Origin: Symsagittifera roscoffensis
Lineage: Eukaryota; Xenacoelomorpha; Acoela; Convolutidae
Length of the DNA: 64,000 nt
NCBI RefSeq assembly: GCF_963678635.1
Contig: NC_087067.1
Span: 1,242,001-1,306,000 of the forward strand
Reading direction: 5' to 3'
A program made the position numbers and the translations under genes. Every line of letters begins with the position of its first letter. Position 1 is the stretch's first letter. Under the pieces are notes generated by a model, which saw nothing but the letters and a program-made list of their open reading frames with translations, did no database searches and was not told the DNA's origin. Positions 55,157-64,000 of this stretch are shown here, in pieces.

Positions 55157-56209
55157 TATATTAGATAATCGAGGTACAAAAGAATCTATTGTAGACTTTG
55201 TGTGTGCACTAAAGCGAAAAAGTACCAATTTTCCAGATATTTACTTTACTATTTTGAAAGCAACTCAACTTCCGCCTAAACTTGTTATTAACAAGAATGC
55301 CCTAGCAAAAGATAGAGGAGCTTGGATCCCTTTCAATATCTGAAAAGGTAAGACTAAACAGATTGCATTCTCGGGGCAGAGCTGCGTACAGTACTATTCA
55401 AAACCTGTGTAAAGCGAGTCGTTTATCAAAAAAGAAAGTAGAAAAGTTTTTACAAACCAAGACATCGTATACAAAATTTGGTCCAGCAATCAGGTGTTTC
55501 CGAAGACTTCAAGCGTTTTATAAATATATCAATGAAATCTGGTGTATGGATTTGGCTTTTGTAGACAAGTTAGCTAGTCGAAACAATGGAGTTAAGTATT
55601 TATTAGTTGCTGTAGATATTTTTCGAGATTTATCGGAGTTCAAACAATGAAAACAAAGTATGCCAAAACACTTTACAAGCTTTCAGAAAAATGATTTCTC
55701 GGAAAAACACTCCTGAAAAACTTTGGGTTGATAAAGGAACAGAATATGGGGGAACTTTTAAAAAATTTTGCAAGGAGAAAGACATTGAAGTTTGATCAAC
55801 AATGAGTGAAACAACATGTGCATGTGCAGAGAGAGCAATTCAGTCTTTAAAACATATAATATATGGTTACATTGAAGATCATGGTGAAAGTTTTGTCCCC
55901 AAGTTGCAGAAATTTGTTTCTACCTTGAACTGTTGCAAAAATCGATCAATTGGAAAATCTCGCAGAGATTTGAAAAATAGTGATTTTTTATCAATATTGT
56001 ACAAAAAATCATTCAAGAAATATACTAAACCAAAATTCAAAATTGGTGATAGAGTTAAAATTTCGAAAAATGATATTCCTTCCGGAAAAGGATATAAGCC
56101 ACAGTTTACAGATAAAATGTTTGAAACTTCGGCAGAATCTACAAAAAAACCTCCTAACTACATCAGTAAAGATCTCGAAAAAGAAGAAACTCAGACAAAA
56201 TTATATTAG
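55157..56209 (+). pseudogene. int: Polinton integrase, tandem copy 1
   Basis: A retroviral-type integrase in three frames. N-terminal helical part 55,157-55,345; ORF 55,363-55,650 with the first catalytic Asp in IWCMDLAFVD (near 55,547); a frame change to about 55,795 containing the second Asp in WVDKGTEYG (near 55,730); and ORF 55,802-56,209 with the Glu in CAERAIQSL (near 55,828) and a basic, chromo/SH3-like tail (KFKIGDRVKISKND). Lesions include a shift near 55,340, a shift near 55,640 and a TGA near 55,795. Confidence 0.92.
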
Positions 56210-57280
56210 ATAATCGAGAACAAAATAATCTATTGTAGACTTTGTGTGTGCACTAAAGCGAAAAAGTACCAATTTTCCAGATATTTACTTTACTATTTTG
56301 AAAGCAACTCAACTTCCGCCTAAACTTGTTATTAACAAGAATGCCCTAGCAAAAAATAGAGGAGCTTGGATCCCTTTCAATATCTGAAAAGGTAAGACTA
56401 AACAGATTGCATTCTCGGGGCAGAGCTGCGTACAGTACTATTCAAAACCTGTGTAAAGCGAGTCGTTTATCAAAAAAGAAAGTAGAAAAGTTTTTACAAA
56501 CCAAGACATCGTATACAAAATTTGGTCCAGCAATCAGGTGTTTCCGAAGACTTCAAGCGTTTTATAAATATATCAATGAAATCTGGTGTATGGATTTGGC
56601 TTTTGTAGACAAGTTAGCTAGTCGAAACAATGGAGTTAAGTATTTATTAGTTGCTGTAGATATTTTTCGAGATTTATCGGAGTTCAAACAATGAAAACAA
56701 AGTATGCCAAAACACTTTACAAGCTTTCAGAAAAATGATTTCTCGGAAAAACACTCCTGAAAAACTTTGGGTTGATAAAGGAACAGAATATGGGGGAACT
56801 TTTAAAAAATTTTGCAAGGAGAAAGACATTGAAGTTTGATCAACAATGAGTGAAACAACAGGTGCACGTGCAGAGAGAGCAATTCAGTCTTTAAAACGTA
56901 TAATATATGGTTACATTGAAGATCATGGTGAAAATTTTGTCCCCAAGTTGCAGAAATTTGTTTCTACCTTGAACTGTTGCAAAAATCGATCAATTGGAAA
57001 ATCTCGCAGAGATTTGAAAAATAGTGATTTTTTATCAATATTGTACAACAAATCATTCAAGAAATATACTAAACCAAAATTCAAAATTGGTGATAGAGTT
57101 AGAATTTCGAAAAATGATATTCCTTCCGGAAAAGGATATAAGCCACAGTTTACAGATAAAATGTTTGAAACTTCGGCAATATCTACAAAAAAACCTCCTA
57201 CCTACATCAGTGAAGGTCTCGAAAAAGAAGAAACTCTGGGAAAATTTTATCAAAAAGAGTTGAGAAATTGTTCAGATTAA
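56201..57280 (+). pseudogene. int: Polinton integrase, tandem copy 2
   Basis: Repeats copy 1 exactly 1,044 bp downstream with a handful of substitutions, and carries the same frame breaks, so the duplication happened after the gene died. The C-terminal ORF (56,846-57,280) reads through to a longer natural end (EELRNCSD-like tail) that copy 1 lost at the junction. ATATTAGATAATCGAG marks both unit starts. Confidence 0.92.
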
Positions 57281-57305
57281 AGGTAAGTCATTTTTTAAAT
57301 TGAAT

Positions 57306-58148
57306 TTCTATCTATCAGTTGTCTTGGATTCTTTTACTACTGAGCTAGTTTCTAATGCTTCTTTTAATTGTTATCCGAATAATAGTCTTAGTTCAGTTAC
57401 AAATTTTCTGCCGGAACAAATACATCTAAAAGGAGAATGAGAGGTTGCTATTTCAGAAATATCGTACCCTTCATTGTACCAAAACGTTACAGAGGGAAAG
57501 TTTACTTTCATTGTTGGACGAGAAAGTTCTGAGGAAAAAAGAAAGATTCAACCGATGCATATTGAACCTGGATTGTATCCAAGTATTGTTGATATAGTTG
57601 TAGCCTTGAATGACAAAGTTCGAAAACGTATAGGAGCACAAAAATATGAATCTAACGGAGTTTATGTATCAGTAGATAAGATTACACAAAAAGTTGCCAT
57701 TCATTTACCTGAGGATCAATCAGTGTTTATAATTCAAAGTGCTGATTTGAGTCACATTTTCGGTTGTGATTTCGAACAAAATCAGACAGGTGTTATAATG
57801 AAAGAAAAAGGACTACATTATCCTCAATATTCTTACGACATTATAAGAATACATTCCCTAATGATTTATAGTGATATTATAGAATATAATATAGTAGGCG
57901 ATACAAAAACTTTACTGCGTTGTATTTCTTTCATTTCCAAAGTAAAAAATGGAGACATAATATCTACAGGACAGTACATGAATTATCAATCCATCGCAAA
58001 TCTACAATATAAAAAATTATTAAAAAACTCTTTCCACAGCATAAAAATAGAACTGAGGGATACTACGGGTGAAAAAATTCCTTTTGTGTCCGTAGGAATT
58101 ACACGAGTTGTTCTCTTGTTTCGCAAGGTTTCGGATAATCTTTTTTGA
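57306..58148 (+). pseudogene. penton (minor capsid) protein of the Polinton
   Basis: The frame runs from about 57,306 with a TGA at 57,438-57,440, then open to 58,148 (224 codons from 57,474). It contains the conserved beta-rich penton segments (FTFIVGRE, YNGVYVSV-like ESNGVYVSVDK, GDIISTGQYMNYQS, RVVLLFRK at the end). The normal role is the capsid vertex. One nonsense codon was seen; otherwise it is well preserved. Confidence 0.82.
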
Positions 58149-58165
58149 TTTGTACTTCATACGAA

Positions 58166-58482
58166 ATGGTTGCTCAATGTTCGTCTAATTTTCCTATTTT
58201 TCGTGGACATGCAAGACAGCCTGGAAGAGGTTCTGGTGCTCTTGCATAAATCTTGGGAGAACTGCAATTCCCTTTATTAAAAAATATATAGTCCCAGCTG
58301 CAAAAAGAATTGGAGCAGATTTATTTGAAATTGCTGCTCCAGAGATTGGAGAAGTTGTCAGTGGAAAACAGTTGGGATGTGGAAAAAAGATATCCAAGCG
58401 TAAAAATAGAAGAGCCATTTCTCGAAAAAGTAGTTCAAAAATCAGTCGGTCTTGCAAAGACATTTTTGACAAGATAAAATGA
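58166..58482 (+). pseudogene. basic minor virion protein, copy 1
   Basis: ATG 58,166. The N-terminus is Gly/Arg-rich (RQPGRGSGALA), followed by a TAA and a frameshift near 58,250. A hydrophobic/amphipathic centre (IPFIKKYIVPAAKRIGADLFE) and a Lys/Arg-rich tail come next. The layout matches the pVII/pX-like small basic protein that sits between penton and capsid genes in Polintons. The stop overlaps the capsid ATG as ATGA (58,479-58,482). Confidence 0.65.
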
Positions 58483-58775
58483 GTGTAAATCAAAGTAGTC
58501 ATTTTTGGTACGGAACTTTTACAATTTCTCTGGAGATTTTTGATAAAGTCCCAGTTTTGGAAACAATAATTTCATCATACATACAAGAAGTATTCCCAAG
58601 TACTTCTCCAGATGAAAGCAGTATTGAGTTTGAATTTGAGATGGACCGTAATCTTTATTTGCATATGCGTGCTACCCACCTCAGTTTAAAGCTTCAATTA
58701 TTCAAAGGAAGAGCACAAAAATATAAATCTAACGGAGTTTATGTATCAGTAGATAAGATTACACAAAAAATATGA
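58479..58775 (+). pseudogene. truncated major capsid N-terminus (duplicate)
   Basis: The first 78 codons match the capsid gene at 59,603 (SHFWYGTF, SSIEFEFE), and the frame then runs into penton sequence at the duplication junction near 58,712. It is a by-product of the duplication. Confidence 0.85.
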
Positions 58776-58848
58776 ATCTAACGGAGTTTATGTATCAGTA
58801 GATAAGATTACACAAAAAGTTGCCATTCATTTACCTGAGGATCAATCA

Positions 58849-59274
58849 GTGTTTATAATTCAAAGTGCTGATTTGAGTCACATTTTCGGTTGTGATTTCG
58901 AACAAAATCAGACAGGTGTTATAATGAAAGAAAAAGGACTACATTATCCTCAATATTCTTACGACATTATAAGAATACATTCCCTAATGATTTATAGTGA
59001 TATTATAGAATATAATATAGTAGGCGATACAAAAACTTTACTGCGTTGTATTTCTTTCATTTCCAAAGTAAAAAATGGAGACATAATATCTACAGGACAG
59101 TACATGAATTATCAATCCATCGCAAATCTACAATATAAAAAATTATTAAAAAACTCTTTCCACAGCATAAAAATAGAACTGAGGGATACTACGGGTGAAA
59201 AAATTCCTTTTGTGTCCGTAGGAATTACACGAGTTGTTCTCTTGTTTCGCAAGGTTTCGGATAATCTTTTTTGA
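58849..59274 (+). pseudogene. penton C-terminal duplicate
   Basis: Identical in product to residues 84-224 of the 57,474-58,148 frame. It lacks the N-terminal half. Confidence 0.88.
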
Positions 59275-59291
59275 TTTGTACTTCATACGAA

Positions 59292-59606
59292 ATGGTTGCT
59301 CAATGTTCGTCTAATTTTCCTATTTTTCGTGGACATGCAAGACAGCCTGGAAGAGGTTCTGGTGCTCTTGCATAAATCTTGGGAGAACTGCAATTCCCTT
59401 TATTAAAAAATATATAGTCCCAGCTGCAAAAAGAATTGGAGCAGATTTATTTGAAATTGCTGCTCCAGAGATTGGAGAAGTTGTCAGTGGAAAACAGTTG
59501 GGATGTGGAAAAGATATCCAAGCGTAAAAATAGAAGAGCCATTTCTCGAAAAAGTTGTTCAAAAATCAGTCGGTCTTGCAAAGACATTTTTGACAAGATA
59601 AAATGA
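59292..59606 (+). pseudogene. basic minor virion protein, copy 2
   Basis: Same TAA and frameshift as copy 1 at the same positions (1,126 bp later), plus a 2-bp loss near 59,510. The shared lesions show the gene was dead before duplication. It ends in the same ATGA overlap with the capsid ATG at 59,603. Confidence 0.7.
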
Positions 59607-60915
59607 GTGTAAATCAAAGTAGTCATTTTTGGTACGGAACTTTTACAAATTCTTCTTTGGAGATTTTTTATAAAGTCCCAGTTTTGGAAACAATAATTTC
59701 ATCATACATACAAGAAGTATTCCCCAGTACTTCTCCAGATGAAAGCAGTATTGAGTTTGAATTTGAGACGGACCGTAATCTTTATTTGGATATGCGTGCT
59801 ACCCACCTCAGTTTAAAGCTTCAATTATTTAAAGGAAGATTGTTTGAAGCTTTTAAAAAAGAAAAAGCAGAACATAAAGCAAAATCGGAGGAAGATTCAG
59901 ATGAGGAACCACAAACTTACTTAACTTAGTAAACAACCTACTACATTCTCTATTCTCCAATTGTGAAGTTTATTTTAATAAAACAATGGTTTACACCGCC
60001 ATTGGATTATATCCTCATAAAGCACAAATATCGAACGAATTCAACTCGTCGGCAGTGAGTAATAAAGGAATACTTGCTTGTCACGGGTATAGTTTTGAAG
60101 AAAATCCGGAAGCATTTGATATGTATCCATTCACTGATAGAGCAAATTCTTTAGGATCAGGGATTATTTTTTCACTTTATAGCAGGCTAGCCATTGACTT
60201 GTTTTCTTGTGAAATATTATTACTACCAAAAACCAAAGTTCGAATTAAACTAATTCGAGCTAGACCTAATTTTTACACGCTGTCTGATAATCCAAATGTT
60301 AGTCTGAAAATTGTTGATTGTTCACTGTTTACAAGAAGAACTTTAGTAGCTGAACCTAATCATCAAAATTTGCAATGGAATCTGGAAAAAGAACCTGCTC
60401 ATTACAATTACATGGAAACTATAGCAAGAACCTTCATCATTCCATATCGTCAAAACCAATTTATTCAGGAAAATGTTTTCAATAATGCCCCAATCAAAAG
60501 GATAGCCGTTGCAATGAATAAAAATTTGGCAGTTGCGGGATCTTTTCATAAAAATCCTTTCAATTATCAACAATTTCATTTGAGAGAGCTTAGATTTATT
60601 CGGGGCGGAAGAGCAGTTATTTCATTAGATACAACTTCTCCTTGTCAAACCTATGTTAAAACAATGAAAGCAATGCAGTTTAACGAAGATTTTCCAGCTC
60701 TTCCTATGGAAGATTTTCAAATTCACCATATGCTAGTTTTCGACTTGACTTCACTACAGGATGCAGCTGAACACTTGCATTATCCAGAATTTATTGGAGA
60801 AAGCTTGAGATTAGAAATGTTTTCCATGGAGCAAGTAACGGAAGTGATAGTCTTGGGAGAAAGACTATCAAACATTCAAATTGACAAATTCGGAACATTC
60901 GCTAAAAATGTTTAA
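59603..60915 (+). pseudogene. major capsid protein of the Polinton, one frameshift
   Basis: ATG 59,603; 108 codons to 59,929 and, after a frame change near 59,917, open through 60,915 (309 codons from 59,986). Total length of about 435 residues fits the Polinton double-jelly-roll capsid protein. Conserved blocks are visible: STSPDESSIEFEFE, ISNEFNSSAVSNKGILACHGY, MYPFTDRANSLGSGI and FIRGGRAVISLDT. It is the best-preserved core gene, with a single break in the linker before the second half. Confidence 0.92.
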
Positions 60916-60957
60916 GTTTTTTGATTTTTCAGGTTCCTATAAAAATATTGTAACTTT

Positions 60958-61167
60958 TTGGGACTTTTCTTTGTTATTATCTCTGTACTATCTATATTGT
61001 TTTTCTTCAGAACTAAAGCTCCAGAAAAAATAGAGAAGAAATGCTGTTTAGTTGAAAAACCTAGACAATTCTTCAACTTAGACTGTAAAACAGTGTTCAA
61101 TAAACTTTGCCCACTACATAAGGCTTGTGTATGGGACTTTGTTGATTCAATTCCTAAATGTATGTGA
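60958..61167 (+). CDS. small single-pass membrane protein, Cys-rich
   Basis: A 69-codon frame without an ATG, following a TTTTTCAG acceptor at 60,924-60,931. The first 17 residues are a transmembrane helix (LFFVIISVLSILFFF), then a Cys-containing domain (KKCCLVEK, LDCKTVFNKLCPLHKACVW). It sits between capsid and protease, as small membrane or accessory virion proteins often do. It could also be an exon spliced to what follows, since GTGAGT occurs at 61,164. Confidence 0.45.
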   Translation: MGLFFVIISVLSILFFFRTKAPEKIEKKCCLVEKPRQFFNLDCKTVFNKLCPLHKACVWDFVDSIPKCM

Positions 61168-61255
61168 GTCATGATTCTTTATTTTTTTTATCCTAAAGTA
61201 CACTATCAAACTATCAATTTCTTTTTTAGCTGTAAATCAGTCTACAATTGCAAAG

Positions 61256-61652
61256 ATGGATAACTTTTCACTTTTGCAAATTATTGAAAGAATTCCAGAG
61301 CTCAGGTTCAAGTACATGGGATCATACCCTTCTGATACAGTACCTCAACTAACAAAATACTTTTTGCAATTATTTACTCAGCCCCAAGCAATGAAAGAGG
61401 AGAACACTGGATTATGATTGCTCGACTGGATAAAAGCTACTACTTTGCTGATTCTTTGGGAAGAAAGAGATCAACTTACCCTTTTTTGACAAAAAGTTTC
61501 GACGAATGTTTCCTCGAAAGCTACAAAAGACTGATAATTTGTATGGATTTTACGCGACTTATTCAGCATTTCTTCTTTTTAAATTCTTCCAGAAGAACTT
61601 GAACAATGTTCATGATGTGCATGTTTTGAATTTTATCAGTAATTTTATGTAA
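61256..61652 (+). pseudogene. adenain-like cysteine protease of the Polinton, inactive
   Basis: ATG 61,256 follows a TTCTTTTTTAG acceptor (61,220-61,229). The product is split in several frames. GEHWIMIARL (catalytic His, near 61,410), YYFADSLGRKRS (the acidic partner, near 61,440-61,465) and the nucleophile region, where the usual Cys codon is TAT (Tyr) in NLYGFYA near 61,537, are all legible. The end is at 61,650-61,652. The normal role is capsid protein maturation. The Cys to Tyr change inactivates it independently of the frameshifts. Confidence 0.88.
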
Positions 61653-62935
61653 AAGTGCTTTTTTACATGCAAAGTGTCAATTTTTGCAGTAATTTTACTA
61701 TACGATGTAGTGAATTGTTTGGTTAATTATGTAATTTAACTTTTTAAATTCCTTAGTTTTTTTTACGAAAAGCATCTTAGCAACTAACCTTTTGATGAAA
61801 TACGGAGAATGATAATGGAATATGGATGTTGTAGTCCCCCAATTGAAAGAATCAACGATAGAGTAGATAAATTTACAAAAATTGTAACCAACTTCTAGTA
61901 AATTGTATAATTTTCTTAAAAGTTTACTCTGAGAAAGATGGAAAACGAGTCAGACCCAAAAAACAAAAATGATACTATCTTTTTCTCAGTGTAAACTTTT
62001 ACCGTGGCAGAGCAATTGATAAGTTTGGATGATAATTTTTTGAAAAATTTGGAAATTTCAAAGAATTTTTTTAAAATTAAAGACAAAGTGATAAAAGAGA
62101 ACTGAAATGAATCGTGGCAAGAAATATGACAGAATAAATAAACCAGTTGGGGTAAAAATAAAAACAAGATAAAAACATCTGATTGGTCGAAATTTAAAAA
62201 TTTTTGCATAATTTCATCTTAGTCCCAATGAAAAGTTCATGCAATTTTGATTGGATGTATTTCATTTTTTAATGAAAAGTTAAGATTTTTATCTCTCAAG
62301 AAAGTAATTCACCCTTGAAAAACTCTGTGGGGAACTGCTAATATGCATCTGTCATATAATTGTGAGATAATTAAGTCAAAAAAGATAAAATAAGTCATAA
62401 AATTATTAAATGTAATGAACCTGTCATCCGTTCTCCAGATGAACTGGGGGAAAAGATTAAGTGGGATATAAAAGTAATCAACCGTGAGAAGCTGTCAAGA
62501 TTCCCCTCATATCCCGTGGAGCGGAATAACTAACCTGTCAAAGATTGTCCCCTCTTGACAATTTTCCCCAGATAACCTGATGGAATATAAATAACATGAA
62601 ATAAGAATTTAAAAGATTCTTTCGAGAAAAAAATATTCTGTGATATATTAGTTTATGATCCCATACTCTAAATCGAAGCTTAATTTTTGTCGAAACTTAC
62701 CATTCGAAACTCCAACCATCCAATTTTTTTTTTCGAGTTTTTAATATAAAAATGTTTTTTCAAGATAAAAATGTATTTGCAAGTAAAACTTAAAAAATTT
62801 TCGAAAAATTTTCTGAAACTTACCTTCTGAAACTTACCAGACCGAATTTTTGCGAGACAAGATAGCCCCTACATATCACTAATCGTAGAAATTGGCTAAG
62901 AAACGCAAGTATTGGCAAAATCGAGCTCAGAAAAC
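61653..62935. other. Polinton right non-coding region
   Basis: No supported gene; a 97-codon minus-strand frame at 61,916-62,209 is low-complexity. Possible small exons lie near 61,800-61,900 and 62,000-62,100. ATTGG boxes occur at 62,184 and 62,250. An imperfect inverted repeat has CTGGGGGAAAA (62,445-62,455) facing TTTTCCCCAG (62,560-62,569), with a GATATAAAAG TATA-like box between (near 62,464-62,473). Confidence 0.5.
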
Positions 62936-63135
62936 TCGGGCGCCAAAAATTTTTCTAAAACTTACCATCTGAAACTTATCATCTTAATACATGGGAAACC
63001 TATTCCCTATCTGAATACATTGGGAAATCTATAGCCTATGTTAATACATAGGGTGCTGACCGGATACTCTATAGCCTATGTTAATACATGGAGGTCAGCA
63101 CCCACCCCCCCTGATCGCCTCACTGATATACTAAT
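62936..63135 (-). repeat. Polinton right terminal inverted repeat
   Basis: The mirror of 43,901-44,107, slightly shorter (200 bp). Differences are point changes and small indels in the G run; the same internal ACATAGGCTATAG repeats are present. Confidence 0.95.
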
Positions 63136-63141
63136 AGTGCA
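63136..63141. repeat. right target-site duplication AGTGCA
   Basis: An identical direct repeat of 43,895-43,900, and the first bases of the resumed integrase frame. Confidence 0.95.
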
Positions 63142-63874
63142 CCAAGAAGGTCGTTTTCATCGATTGAGCACCGGACGAGCAGCTCATTACGAAAACATCA
63201 AACCGAACAATGCCTCATCAAAGGACTGGTGCATCCCAGCTGACATGCAGGAGGGAGACTATTTGATAGTGGATCCTGCTTGTGAAGTGAATGAAAGAGG
63301 TGCGTGCGACAAAAACGACGGAACTGAGGTGGTAGATAATTACGATCTGCCACTGGACCTGGAGTTGACCGAGCGAGTGGAGATGGACGACGAAACTCTA
63401 CCTTATACCGAAGAGAACTGGGACTGCCCAGAACAAACTGGAGTTGACAAAGGAGTACAGCCTGACCTTCTTTTCACCATGGAGACACGTCAGGGCAAGA
63501 AAGGAAGGGACAAGAAAAAGTACAACCCGTATGGCGAGGATTTCGTCGTAGACAGGATAGTTTTAAGCGATATGGTGAGCTCGCTGGTGGGACAGGATGA
63601 AGTAGCGGTGCCACAAGAGATCGACTTAGTCAATGACATTGGTCACTAAGGGCACTGATAAGCAACACGTGAATCCAGAGAGCTTGGTATTGGCCTTGAC
63701 TTGACTTAGGGACTTTCTGGTTGAGAGAGGAGTGATCTCCCTCTCGTTACCAGTCTATGATCCCAATAGGGGAAAGCTACATCCGAGAGGGTTATATGCC
63801 CTCGTACACGTGATATTTTCGGAAACGGACATAGAGTTTTACTTACATAAAAAGTACAATCTGAGCATATGCTA
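63142..63874 (+). pseudogene. pol: integrase C-terminal extension of retroelement copy 2, resumed after the Polinton
   Basis: Open to 63,649 and homologous to 8,610-9,110 of copy 1 (GRAAHYENIKP, WCIPADM, KKYNPYG.DFVVDRI). Relative to copy 1 about 690 bp are then missing, and the sequence continues with the conserved C-terminal block (63,650-63,874, DPNRGKLHPRGLYALVHVIF). The natural stop here (TAG, 63,872-63,874) shows where the protein should end without the microsatellite tail of copy 1. Confidence 0.88.
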
Positions 63875-64000
63875 GGAGTTGCATTCGGCGATAAGTGTAA
63901 CATTCGTCTACTGTAGTCACACATGAGGCTTAAGAAAAATAGGCCCTATAACCATTGGCTCAAGAGTCAGGGACACTATCTCTTGTGTTTTTCTACCTCA
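63875..64000. other. sequence after the integrase end
   Basis: No ORF or motif recognised. It corresponds to the post-pol spacer of copy 1 but with little visible similarity. Confidence 0.4.

Larger units (their letters stand above)
57640..59835. repeat. tandem duplication of penton end, basic protein and capsid start
   Basis: A segment of 1,126-1,128 bp: the penton C-terminus (57,640-58,148), the basic minor protein (58,166-58,482) and the capsid N-terminus recur at 58,770-59,274, 59,292-59,606 and 59,603 onward. The junction near 58,712-58,785 also has a short extra repeat of the ATGAATCTAACGGAG segment, and the start shares GGAAGAGCACAAAAAT-like sequence with the parent site. Confidence 0.88.
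43901..63135. mobile_element. Maverick/Polinton virus-like DNA transposon, 19,235 bp
   Basis: Bounded by inverted repeats of about 200 bp starting AGTAGTATAT and ATTAGTATAT, and by a 6-bp target duplication. The content is diagnostic: protein-primed DNA polymerase B, retroviral-type integrase, A32-like packaging ATPase, adenain-like protease, penton and double-jelly-roll major capsid protein. Polymerase is on the minus strand at the left and the morphogenesis genes are on the plus strand at the right. Nearly every core gene is broken, and two internal segments are tandemly duplicated. Mavericks in nematodes are known to transfer between species; no fusogen-like large glycoprotein ORF is present here. 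Confidence 0.95.
31026..64000 (+). mobile_element. Ty3/Gypsy-like retroelement, copy 2 (internally duplicated, split by a Polinton)
   Basis: Same family and orientation as copy 1, with many coding differences. The order is leader with two RNA units, gag, protease, RT/RNase H, linker, start of integrase, then a jump back to the gag zinc-knuckle region at 38,898 and a second run through protease, RT, RNase H and integrase, which is split by the Polinton and resumes at 63,142. It has many frameshifts and stops and is a dead copy. The 3' end is outside the window. Confidence 0.8.

Noticed and set aside
58194-58502. 102-codon minus-strand ORF and its partner at 59,320-59,562
   Set aside because: They are antisense to the basic minor protein gene, whose plus-strand frame matches its expected place between penton and capsid.
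43901-63135. Fusogen or other large cargo glycoprotein in the Polinton
   Set aside because: No ORF or broken frame of suitable length with signal peptide and anchor was found; the remaining gaps are too short.

Overview
The window is most consistent with a nematode genome, probably Caenorhabditis or a close relative. This rests on the kinds of elements present, the AT-rich intergenic DNA and the TTTTTAG/TTTCAG-like splice acceptors; it is an inference, not a proof. No ordinary host gene, rRNA or tRNA was recognised. Nearly all 64 kb is mobile DNA in nested, duplicated and partly decayed layers.

1-25.1 kb: a giant Ty3/Gypsy-like retroelement copy (copy 1). It has a structured leader RNA, gag with two zinc knuckles and an aspartic protease, reverse transcriptase/RNase H with four nonsense codons, integrase with a long C-terminal extension, and then about 8.3 kb of extra coding sequence. 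The extra block carries a canonical SGNH-hydrolase (GDSL) domain, a second degenerate SGNH-like segment and further large domains I cannot assign. After it come a long 3' non-coding region (partly present as a perfect 1,943-bp tandem repeat) and 2.7 kb of distal sequence with paired structured-RNA-like units and a CCCTCCGAAG minisatellite.

25.1-31.0 kb: a diverged second copy of the 3' end of the same family (end of the extra coding block, 3' non-coding region, distal repeat region).

31.0-64.0 kb: a second retroelement copy (copy 2) in the same orientation. It has two tandem leader RNA units, a broken gag, a broken pol, and an internal tandem duplication of about 4.9 kb giving a second, internally deleted gag-pol. 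Its integrase reading frame is split by a 19,235-bp Maverick/Polinton at 43,901-63,135, bounded by inverted repeats of about 200 bp and a 6-bp AGTGCA target-site duplication. The integrase C-terminus resumes at 63,142.

The Polinton encodes protein-primed DNA polymerase B (minus strand) and, mainly on the plus strand, two PC4-like proteins, a DnaQ-like nuclease, a small membrane protein, an A32-type packaging ATPase, a tandemly duplicated integrase, penton, a basic minor virion protein, major capsid protein and an adenain-type protease. Almost all of these core genes have stops or frameshifts and several have lost catalytic residues, so it reads as a fossil virus-like transposon. The most original signals are the SGNH-bearing second polyprotein of the retroelement, the leader RNA fold supported by compensatory changes among three copies, the periodic TTGTCCGGGGAG motif, and the paired pseudoknot-like units at the element 3' end.
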